Below, piece after piece: positions 1 through 6,696 of a DNA stretch of 64,000 nucleotides; the stretch's first letter is position 1, and the number at the start of each line of letters is the position of its first letter. The notes under the pieces are model-generated. The model ran no database searches. It saw only the letters and a list, made by a program, of their open reading frames with translations, and had not been told where the DNA came from. The stretch comes from an uncultured Oscillospiraceae bacterium (GTDB lineage: Bacteria > Bacillota > Clostridia > Oscillospirales > Oscillospiraceae). The translations under genes and the position numbers were made by a program. The stretch covers positions 1 to 64,000 of the forward strand of contig CALWXA010000032.1 in the NCBI GenBank assembly GCA_944385395.1. The letters are read 5' to 3'.

Positions 1-659
1 ATATGGGGAATCTGGGTGGAGGTCACCACCGTGATCCGGCCACCCTCCATATAGGAAAAGCACCCGTGATTTTCGATGTGACAGTGCTGCACCATGGGGG
101 TATCATACCAGCCGTCTACGCAGATGAGCCCCGGTTCCCGGATGGCCTCCTGATAATTCCCCAGGGTCAAAGTGGTATGTTTGAGGATATTATTGGGAAA
201 CTCGTCATGGAGCTGTGGGGCATCGTCGGCCATGGCCTGCTGAGGATCCAGTACAAAGGGCAGTTCCTCATATTCCACCTCCAGGGCCCGGACCCCCTGC
301 ACCGCCGCCAGCTCCGTGTGGGCGATGACCACGGCGATCTCGTCCCCGTAATAGCGCACATGACGGTTCAGCAGCAGCCGGTCCGCCACATCCTGATGCC
401 CCGGGTCCATGGACCAGGGATGCCCCGCCGTGGGGAAGGGACGGTCCGGCACATCAAAGCAGGTGATGACCTTTACCACCCCGTCGATGGCTTCTGCCTT
501 TTGGGTATGGATGGCTTTCACCCAGCCATGGGCGATCTGGGCATGCTTGATGCGGACGTACAGCGCATCCGACGGCACCAGGTCCTCATAGTACCTGGCT
601 CTGCCGGTGGCCTTGTCATAGCCGTCCACCCGCTGCCTGGATTTTCCGGTTTCTGACAC
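1..659 (-). CDS. Xanthine dehydrogenase-type molybdopterin-binding subunit, N-terminal part (runs off the left edge)
   Basis: Read on the minus strand from a GTG at 659, preceded by an AAAGGAGGGG ribosome-binding site. The roughly 219 visible residues are the N-terminal region of the large molybdopterin subunit of the xanthine dehydrogenase/aldehyde oxidase family (the a/b hammerhead domain). Recognisable stretches include RVDGYDKATGRARY near the start, YYGDEIAVVIA, VEYEELPFVLDP, and VQHCHIENHGC, the start of the Mo-binding domain. It probably hydroxylates purines or similar heterocycles in the cytoplasm together with FeS and FAD subunits. Those subunits should lie to the left, outside the window. 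It is separate from the fused enzyme at 1423-4008. The family call is solid; the substrate is not determined. Confidence 0.85.
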   Translation of the reverse strand, partial: MSETGKSRQRVDGYDKATGRARYYEDLVPSDALYVRIKHAQIAHGWVKAIHTQKAEAIDGVVKVITCFDVPDRPFPTAGHPWSMDPGHQDVADRLLLNRHVRYYGDEIAVVIAHTELAAVQGVRALEVEYEELPFVLDPQQAMADDAPQLHDEFPNNILKHTTLTLGNYQEAIREPGLICVDGWYDTPMVQHCHIENHGCFSYMEGGRITVVTSTQIPH

Positions 660-705
660 GGCGATCCCCTCCTTTATCTGGATTTCTCCACAATAAATTT
701 GAATC

Positions 706-733
706 ATTATAGCATATTTTCGTCAAAATGCAA
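706..733 (-). promoter_or_regulatory. Sigma-A promoter for the left-edge xanthine dehydrogenase operon
   Basis: On the minus strand, -35 TTGCAT (728-733) and -10 TATAAT (706-711) are separated by 16 bp. The GTG start at 659 lies about 45 nt downstream. This promoter is back to back with the mocA promoter. Confidence 0.65.
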
Positions 734-752
734 AGGAAGTTTCTTTTACTTC

Positions 753-782
753 TTGACGCAGACCCATTTTGACCGGTATACT
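753..782 (+). promoter_or_regulatory. Sigma-A promoter for the mocA-like gene
   Basis: -35 TTGACG (753-758), 18 bp spacer, -10 TATACT (777-782). The ATG at 812 follows after about 30 nt, with GGGAGGTGG just upstream. Confidence 0.65.
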
Positions 783-811
783 GTCCTATCATATGCCCGG
801 GAGGTGGAGAT

Positions 812-1387
812 ATGGCGCGTATCGGCTGCGTGGTGATGGCCGCCGGAAGCGGCAGCCGTTTCGGCGGCAGCAAGCTAACCACGCCCTTTGGTGATGGCAC
901 CCTCTTCTCCCATGCGCTGCAGGCTGTTCCCACAGAACTGCTACGGGATTCCGTGGTGGTGTCCGGGGACGATGGGCTGCTGGAGCAGGCCCAGCAGCAG
1001 GGATTTCAGACGGTGAGAAATTCCCGGCCCGACCTGGGCATCAGCCGCACCATCGCTTTGGGCATAGAAGCCCTGCCGGAGGTGGACGCCATCCTATTCC
1101 TGGTGGCTGACCAGCCCTTGCTGCGTCGGGAAACCGTGGAGCGGCTGCTGACCTTCTATACCGCCCAGCCTCAGTACATGGCGGCGGTAGGGGCACATGG
1201 CACACACGGAAACCCGGTGATCTTTCCTGCCGCCTTTTTTCCGGAGCTGCTGGCTCTGCAGGGCGACCGGGGCGGCGGCTGCGTCATAGTCGCACATCCC
1301 CATATGCTGCGGGTCATGGACACCGATCCCCGGGAGCTCCGGGACGTGGATACGCTCCAGCAGCTGCAGGAATTAAAACTCCTATAA
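812..1387 (+). CDS. mocA: Molybdenum cofactor nucleotidyltransferase, MocA/MobA-like
   Basis: A 191-residue single-domain nucleotidyltransferase. The N-terminus carries the signature CVVMAAGSGSRFGGSK (residues 6-21), the LAAG-x-GxRxG-x-K loop that binds the NTP in the MobA/MocA family. ADQPLL in mid-protein matches the metal-binding DQP motif. The expected job is attaching CMP to molybdopterin to make the cytosine dinucleotide cofactor used by xanthine dehydrogenase-type enzymes. The location, between two such enzymes, supports this. The start is set by GGGAGGTGG upstream of 812. Cytidylyl rather than guanylyl specificity is inferred from context only. Confidence 0.8.
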   Translation: MARIGCVVMAAGSGSRFGGSKLTTPFGDGTLFSHALQAVPTELLRDSVVVSGDDGLLEQAQQQGFQTVRNSRPDLGISRTIALGIEALPEVDAILFLVADQPLLRRETVERLLTFYTAQPQYMAAVGAHGTHGNPVIFPAAFFPELLALQGDRGGGCVIVAHPHMLRVMDTDPRELRDVDTLQQLQELKLL

Positions 1388-1390
1388 AAG

Positions 1391-1425
1391 AAGCTGCGAC
1401 CCCCAAAAGGCCGCAGCTATTTTTA
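1391..1425. terminator. Bidirectional terminator between mocA and the fused xanthine dehydrogenase
   Basis: AGCTGCG pairs with CGCAGCT, with a further CC/GG pair inside. A T-rich tract follows on the plus strand (ATTTTTATTTC) and a weaker one on the minus strand. It sits between the convergent gene ends at 1387 and 1423. Confidence 0.6.
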
Positions 1426-4008
1426 TTTCTTTTTCCGGCTGTAAGGGGTATCCTCCAGGGGCAGAACATACTGACGCCGGCCCGTCAGGCGGAAATAGGC
1501 ATCGGCAATGGCCGGAGCGCCGGGAATGGCGGTGATCTCTCCAATGCCAATGGCTCCCTCAGCCACAGAAAGGCCCGGCTTTTCCACCACGATGGACCGG
1601 ATCTCCGGGATCTCCGTAGAGCGGAACAGACCCAGCGTGCCAAATCGGGCGGTGGGGCGGCAGTTTTCATCAATGGGGTATTGTTCCCGCAGGGCATAGC
1701 CCATGGACATCACCACACCGCCTTCGATCTGACCCTCACAGCTGAGAGGATTGATAGCTTTGCCCACGGCATGGGCGGCCACCATGGAGGAGATCTTGCC
1801 GCTGTCGCCATCCAGCACGCACAGCTGCGTGGCGTAGCCGTAGGCTACATGGCTTACCGGGTGGGGCACATCAGCGCCCAGCGGGTCGGTTTTGGCCAGG
1901 TATTCCCCGTAAAACTCCTGTCCGGCCAGTTCCTGCAGTGTATGTTTCTCCAGGGCCTGCCGCAGCTTCTGGGCGGCTCGGCGGGTGGCTTCACCGGTGA
2001 TGAGGGTCTGCCGGGAGCCGGAGGAATCTCCGGAATCCGGTGCGATCCATGTGTTGCTGCGCTCATAGACCACCTGTTCCCGCTGCAATCCTGCATTGCT
2101 GACCACCAGCTGCACCAGTACCGTACCCAGACCCTGGCCCATACAGGAGGCACCGGCGTGGATGTGCACCTTGCCATCGGATTCCACCAGCAGCCTGCAC
2201 CGGCCCCAGTCGGGGATGCCTACCCCCAGTCCCGAATTCTTCATGGCACAGGCAATACCTACCGGCTTTCCCTGGGCCGCCGCCCGGTCATAGTAGGGCC
2301 GGATGGCTTCCAGCGTTTCTACCAGGGCGGTGGAGTCGTCCACGATCTGGCCGTTGGGCAGCACGCCGCCGGGCCGGATAGCGTTGCGGTAGCGGATCTC
2401 CCAGGGGGAGATGCCTACCAGATCCGCCATTTCGTTCAGCAGCGTTTCCGTACAGAAGCAGGTCTGGGTGACGCCGAAGCCACGGAAGGCGCCGGCTGGC
2501 GGATTATTGGTATAGTAGGCATTCCCTTCAATCTCAAAATTCTCATAGGCATAGGGGCCTGCCGCATGGGTGCAGGCCCGCTCCAGCACCGGGCCGCCTA
2601 AAGAGGCAAAGGCGCCTGTGTCGGACACCACCGAGGCCAGTACCCCCTGGATGATGCCGTTTTCGTCGCAGCCCATGGTGAACTCCATGTCCATGCTGTG
2701 GCGCTTGGGGTGCACCAGCAGCGATTCCTGACGGGTGAGCTTCACCTTCACCGGGCGCCGGGTCACATAGCTCAGCAGCGCCGCATGGTGCTGCACCGAC
2801 ATATCCTCCTTGCCGCCGAAGGCACCGCCTACCAACAAATTCTGTACCTGGCACTGTTCATAGGGCACCCCCAGCATGGCGGCGCACTCGTGCATGGTGG
2901 TATGGCTGCTCTGATCGGAGGTCAGAAGCCGCACGCCGCCGTTGTCCAAGGGCAGAGCCACGCAGCATTCCGGTTCCAGGAAGGCGTGCTCCGTCCAGGG
3001 GGTATGGAATTTCCGGGTCAGCACGTGGCGGGAGGCTGCAATGGCGCCTCGGGCGTCTCCACGGGAGACGTGCTTATAGGCCTGCAGATTGTTGCTTAGC
3101 TCCTCAAACACCAGCGGGGCATTTTCCGCCGCCGCTTCCGTTGAGTTGTGGACGGCGGGCAGCTCTTCATAGGTCACCTGCACCAGGGCTTTGGCTTTTT
3201 CCAAAGTCTCCGGGTCCTCAGCACACACCAGGGCCACGGCGTCCCCCAAGTAGTGGGTGATCTGGCCCGGGGCGATGAGGGTGGGCTGATCCTTTACCAG
3301 GTGGCCCACATTCACCTGTCCGGGGATATCCTCAGCCGTCAGGACACAGACCACTCCCGGCAGTGCCAGGGCCTGAGTCGTATCGATGGAAAGCACTCTG
3401 GCCCGGGGATAACGGCTGCGCACGGCACTGCCGTAGCACATGCCCTCCACCGTAACGTCGTCGGGGTACTGGCCATAGCCCAGCACCTTTTCCTCCACAT
3501 CCAGACGGGATACACGCTGCCCCACCTGCCAGTCCTCTTTCCCGGCCGGGATGGCTCCTTGCCGGAAAATCTCACCGGCCAGCAAAATGGCGTCGATGAT
3601 CTTCACATAGCCGGTGCAGCGGCAGATATTGTTGCGGATGGCAAAAGCAGCCTCTGCACGGTCCGGTTGGGGGTTCACATCCAGCAGTGCCTTGGCGCAC
3701 AGCACCATCCCCGGGATGCAGAACCCACACTGTACGGCACCGCAGCGGCCGAAGGCATAGGTATAGACCTGCTTTTCCCAGGGAGAAAGACCCTCCACCG
3801 TCAGGATGGTTTTTCCCTCCAGCTGCCCGGTTCTGGGCACGCAGGCTTTGGTGGGTTTGCCGTCAATGAGCACATGGCAGGTGCCGCAGGCACCTTCGCT
3901 GCAGCCATCCTTCACTGAGGTCAGCTGCAGCTCGTCCCGCAGAAAACGCAGCAGCTTCCGGTCCTGCGTATCCGTTACCTGTTGCCCGTTTACCGTGAAA
4001 ACAGCCAT
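1423..4008 (-). CDS. Fused 2Fe-2S/molybdopterin xanthine dehydrogenase, probably selenium-dependent
   Basis: An 861-residue cytoplasmic enzyme with the two N-terminal 2Fe-2S domains and the large molybdopterin domain in one chain. It has no FAD domain. Cys36/41/44/56 (motif CSEGACGTC...C) form the first cluster; Cys94/97/129/131 (CGFC, CRC) form the second. Later motifs include FGGKED and AFRGFG in the Mo domain. The catalytic-type Glu lies in GIGE near residue 824. Single-chain enzymes of this architecture, linked to YedF, a desulfurase-like protein and DUF3343, are the group described as selenium-dependent molybdenum hydroxylases carrying a labile Se ligand on Mo. I chose ATG 4008 because AGGAGG lies directly upstream; an in-frame TTG at 4038 lacks a site. 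Purine hydroxylation is the likely role. Se dependence is inferred from the neighbours. Confidence 0.85.
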   Translation of the reverse strand: MAVFTVNGQQVTDTQDRKLLRFLRDELQLTSVKDGCSEGACGTCHVLIDGKPTKACVPRTGQLEGKTILTVEGLSPWEKQVYTYAFGRCGAVQCGFCIPGMVLCAKALLDVNPQPDRAEAAFAIRNNICRCTGYVKIIDAILLAGEIFRQGAIPAGKEDWQVGQRVSRLDVEEKVLGYGQYPDDVTVEGMCYGSAVRSRYPRARVLSIDTTQALALPGVVCVLTAEDIPGQVNVGHLVKDQPTLIAPGQITHYLGDAVALVCAEDPETLEKAKALVQVTYEELPAVHNSTEAAAENAPLVFEELSNNLQAYKHVSRGDARGAIAASRHVLTRKFHTPWTEHAFLEPECCVALPLDNGGVRLLTSDQSSHTTMHECAAMLGVPYEQCQVQNLLVGGAFGGKEDMSVQHHAALLSYVTRRPVKVKLTRQESLLVHPKRHSMDMEFTMGCDENGIIQGVLASVVSDTGAFASLGGPVLERACTHAAGPYAYENFEIEGNAYYTNNPPAGAFRGFGVTQTCFCTETLLNEMADLVGISPWEIRYRNAIRPGGVLPNGQIVDDSTALVETLEAIRPYYDRAAAQGKPVGIACAMKNSGLGVGIPDWGRCRLLVESDGKVHIHAGASCMGQGLGTVLVQLVVSNAGLQREQVVYERSNTWIAPDSGDSSGSRQTLITGEATRRAAQKLRQALEKHTLQELAGQEFYGEYLAKTDPLGADVPHPVSHVAYGYATQLCVLDGDSGKISSMVAAHAVGKAINPLSCEGQIEGGVVMSMGYALREQYPIDENCRPTARFGTLGLFRSTEIPEIRSIVVEKPGLSVAEGAIGIGEITAIPGAPAIADAYFRLTGRRQYVLPLEDTPYSRKKK

Positions 4009-4034
4009 GGTCGCCTCCTGTTCTGCCTTACTTG

Positions 4035-4265
4035 TCAAAACTCCAATTCGTAGATCCCCTCATAGGTCATTCCCTGCAGCACTTCTTCCAGACGTTGACG
4101 CAGTGCCGGGTCGCAGCGCCAGGCCATTCCGCAGCCTGCGGTGATGCTCCGGGGCACCGGGATCAGCCGTCCCGGCAGTCCCGCCCCATGGCAGCGCTGC
4201 TCCATGGCCATAGCCGCCGTTACCGTAGGGAATGTCACCAGAAGCCACAGCTGCGGCGCTATCAT
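4035..4265 (-). CDS. DUF3343 putative Se/S carrier-like protein
   Basis: A 76-residue protein with the family pattern FPTVTAAMAMEQ, then GLPGRLIPVPRSITAGCG. The conserved Cys (residue 45) lies in AGCGMAW. The family has been proposed from comparative genomics to carry selenium or sulfur in organisms with selenium-dependent molybdenum hydroxylases; the biochemistry is not settled. Its start overlaps the stop of the desulfurase-like gene by 4 nt and it ends 26 nt before the fused xanthine dehydrogenase, so the genes are translationally coupled and almost certainly act together. Confidence 0.75.
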   Translation of the reverse strand: MIAPQLWLLVTFPTVTAAMAMEQRCHGAGLPGRLIPVPRSITAGCGMAWRCDPALRQRLEEVLQGMTYEGIYELEF

Positions 4266-5383
4266 TCCGCCACCTCCTGCAGGGCTCTGACGGCAGCATC
4301 CACATCCGCCATGGTGTTGAACCAGCCGAAGCTGAAGCGCACGGCCCCCTGTTCCCAGGTACCTAACGCCCGGTGCATCCGGGGCGCACAGTGGCCTCCC
4401 GCCCGGACGGCGATATCATGCCGTTCCGCCAGCACTTCCGCTACCTGGGCGGAGTCGTAGTCTCTCACGTTCAGCGACACGATGGCCGCCCGGTTCCAGG
4501 TGGAAAAATCACCGTATACCGTAACGCCCGGGATCCGGCTTACTGCTTCATAGAACTGCCGGGTCAGATCCCGCTCGTGATTTGCGATGGTATCCAGTCC
4601 CGTTTCTTCCAAAAACTGCACGGCGGCACGCAATCCGGCGATGCCATGGCCGTTGAGTGTACCTGCTTCCAGACGGGTGGGGTATTCCCGGGGCTGCTCC
4701 TTGTCATAGGTTTTGACCCCTGTGCCCCCCACCTTGAAGGGTCGGATCTCTACCCCGGGCGCCAGACACAATCCTCCCGTACCCTGAGGGCCCATCAGGC
4801 CCTTATGGCCGGTAAAGCACAGCACATCCACCCCCAGCTTCTCCATATCCACCGGCATGGTACCGGCGGTCTGGGACGCATCCAGCACCAGCAAAAGGCC
4901 GTGTTTCCGAGCGAAGTCTGAGAGCAGCGCCACATCCGTCAGGTTGCCGGTGAGATTGGAAGCATGGGTGCAGACGATGGCTTTGGTATGGGGCCGCAGC
5001 AGGCGGGGCAATTCCTCATAGGCAAGGACGCCTTTCCCATCCGCCGGCAGGAAATCCGCATTTCCCCGGCGATACAGCGGCCGAAGCACAGAATTATGGT
5101 CGCAGTCTGTAGCGATGACATGATCCTCCGGGGCAAAGAGACCCGCAATGACCATATTCAGCGCTTCCGTTGCGTTGCAGGTAAACACCACCCGCTCCGG
5201 AGCATCGCAGCCGAAGAATTGTGCCAGACGGCAACGGGCATCATAGATCACCCGGGACGCGGACAAAGACTCCGCATGGACGCCCCGGCCGCTGTTGCCC
5301 ATGGTTTCCATGGCGTCCACCACCGCTTCCACCACCTGGCGGGGCTTGCGGAGGGTGGTGGCTGCATTGTCCAGATAGATCAC
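4262..5383 (-). CDS. Class V aminotransferase, cysteine desulfurase family, linked to Se-dependent Mo hydroxylase
   Basis: A 373-residue PLP enzyme of the NifS/CsdA fold type. YLDNAATT at the N-terminus, CTHASNLTGN, and CFTGHKG (PLP Lys) are all present. A catalytic-type Cys lies in AGGHCAPRMH near the C-terminus. Members found beside molybdenum hydroxylases form their own subfamily. The probable role is mobilising S or Se from cysteine or selenocysteine for the enzyme's cofactor. ATG 5383 overlaps the yedF stop by 4 nt (ATGA). The substrate, Cys versus Sec, cannot be told from sequence. Confidence 0.85.
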   Translation of the reverse strand: MIYLDNAATTLRKPRQVVEAVVDAMETMGNSGRGVHAESLSASRVIYDARCRLAQFFGCDAPERVVFTCNATEALNMVIAGLFAPEDHVIATDCDHNSVLRPLYRRGNADFLPADGKGVLAYEELPRLLRPHTKAIVCTHASNLTGNLTDVALLSDFARKHGLLLVLDASQTAGTMPVDMEKLGVDVLCFTGHKGLMGPQGTGGLCLAPGVEIRPFKVGGTGVKTYDKEQPREYPTRLEAGTLNGHGIAGLRAAVQFLEETGLDTIANHERDLTRQFYEAVSRIPGVTVYGDFSTWNRAAIVSLNVRDYDSAQVAEVLAERHDIAVRAGGHCAPRMHRALGTWEQGAVRFSFGWFNTMADVDAAVRALQEVAE

Positions 5384-5988
5384 GGCTTGATCACCTGACC
5401 GGCGCCGCTGAGCCGCTCCACAATGGTGTACATATCCGTTACCTTGCCCACCGCCAGCTGCTCCGTGAGCCCGTAATAGTTCAGGCAGGTGCCGCAGGTC
5501 AGGATCTCCACCCCCTGCTGCTCCATATTCCGCAGATCTTCCAGGAAGGGCGAACCCTCCACCGTCAGTCTGGCACCGCCGTTATAAAAGAGGACAGTCC
5601 GAGGCGGCTGAGGCAGACGGGAGATAGCAAAAATAAATCCTTTCAGCAGGGTGCGGCCCAGCTCATCGCTGCCGCGGCCCATGATCTCCGTGTCTACAGC
5701 CACCACCAGGTGGCCGGGAGCGGCACAGCTGCAGTCTTTCACCTCAGGCAGCGGGGTCTCCTCCACCGGAGCATTCACGGGAATGGTCACGATATAGTGC
5801 TCAGACTCCGGCTGGTCTACCTTCACCGGCAGCTTTTTCTGCAGCGCCATACGTCTGAGATTCTCTACTGCCACAGGATTATCTACATGTACTTCCAGGA
5901 CCCCCTGGCTCATACCAGCCAGGGTCTGATTGGCTTTTACAACGGGAATGGGACAGGCCTGTCCCCGCATATCCAAAATCGTTGCCAT
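5380..5988 (-). CDS. yedF: Sulfurtransferase-like selenium metabolism protein YedF
   Basis: A 202-residue protein. An N-terminal TusA/SirA-like domain carries the CPIP motif (Cys12 in MRGQACPIP). A C-terminal DsrE-like domain carries a Cys pair in EILTCGTCLNYYGL. This architecture is the YedF protein that co-occurs with SelD and selenium-dependent molybdenum hydroxylases. It is thought to relay sulfur or selenium. It is the first gene of the operon, with its own promoter. ATG 5988 was chosen over the upstream in-frame codon because AAGGAG lies just before it and CPIP then sits at the usual distance. No selD, selA or selB is in the window. Confidence 0.85.
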   Translation of the reverse strand: MATILDMRGQACPIPVVKANQTLAGMSQGVLEVHVDNPVAVENLRRMALQKKLPVKVDQPESEHYIVTIPVNAPVEETPLPEVKDCSCAAPGHLVVAVDTEIMGRGSDELGRTLLKGFIFAISRLPQPPRTVLFYNGGARLTVEGSPFLEDLRNMEQQGVEILTCGTCLNYYGLTEQLAVGKVTDMYTIVERLSGAGQVIKP

Positions 5989-6022
5989 ATGACCACTCCT
6001 TTTCCCGGTTATTGTTGGCAAT

Positions 6023-6050
6023 ATTGTACCACATGCGCCCCGAATTACAA
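6023..6050 (-). promoter_or_regulatory. Promoter of the yedF-desulfurase-DUF3343-xdh operon
   Basis: Minus strand -35 TTGTAA (6045-6050), 16 bp spacer, -10 TACAAT (6023-6028). The yedF start is about 35 nt downstream. It lies just after the engB terminator, so this is an independent unit. Confidence 0.6.
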
Positions 6051-6086
6051 GAAAAAAGTAAGGACGAGGCGTTGCCTCGTCCTTAC
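6051..6086 (-). terminator. Intrinsic terminator after engB
   Basis: A perfect 13-bp stem (GTAAGGACGAGGC with its complement, 3-nt loop) followed on the minus strand by a run of six T. It closes the tig-to-engB gene string. Confidence 0.85.
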
Positions 6087-6087
6087 C

Positions 6088-6690
6088 TCATGCTTCACAG
6101 ATTGCTTCGATCAAAGCCAGCACTTCTTCCCTGCCCTGACCCTTTTCCGCTGAAAAGGGAATCAGCGGTGTTTCGTCAGACAGTTCCAGGGTGTCCCGGA
6201 TCTGCTGCAGAGTGGGTTCGATCTCCCGCTTCTTTAGCTTATCCAGCTTATTGGCTACCACTACCACAGGACATCCGGAGCCGCGGAACCATTGGAACAT
6301 GGTGACATCGTCAGCAGTGGGCTTATGTCGGGCATCCACGATTAGGATCCCCATGGTGAGGAGCCCCGGTTCCTGGAAATACTGCTCCATCAGCTGACCC
6401 CACCGGTCCCGCTCTGCCTTGGACACCTTGGCATAGCCATAGCCCGGCAGATCGGTGAAATAGATCTGCTCATCAATGGCAAAATAGTTGATCTGCGTGG
6501 TCTTACCGGGGGTCGCACCTACACGGGCAAAATTCTTGCGGTTCAAAAGCCGGTTGATAACGGAGGATTTGCCCACGTTGGAGCGTCCGGCGAAAGTCAC
6601 CTGTGGCTTTCCGTCCCGGATGAAGGTTCCCGGTTTCACGGCAGAGAGCACAAATTCCGCTTTTTGAAAATTGATAGGCACCCAAGTCAC
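6088..6690 (-). CDS. ysxC: Ribosome biogenesis GTPase EngB/YsxC
   Basis: A 200-residue TRAFAC GTPase that helps assemble the 50S subunit. G1 is GRSNVGKSS, G3 is DLPGYGYAKV, G4 is NKLDK and G5 is SAEKG. It follows lon with a 6-nt gap, the usual tig-clpP/clpX-lon-engB order in Firmicutes. The ribosome-binding site AAAGGCGG overlaps the lon stop, and two GTG codons fit. The one at 6690 is very close to the site; the one at 6681 (giving VPINFQK) is better spaced and may be the true start. Confidence 0.93.
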   Translation of the reverse strand: MTWVPINFQKAEFVLSAVKPGTFIRDGKPQVTFAGRSNVGKSSVINRLLNRKNFARVGATPGKTTQINYFAIDEQIYFTDLPGYGYAKVSKAERDRWGQLMEQYFQEPGLLTMGILIVDARHKPTADDVTMFQWFRGSGCPVVVVANKLDKLKKREIEPTLQQIRDTLELSDETPLIPFSAEKGQGREEVLALIEAICEA

Positions 6691-6696
6691 CCGCCT

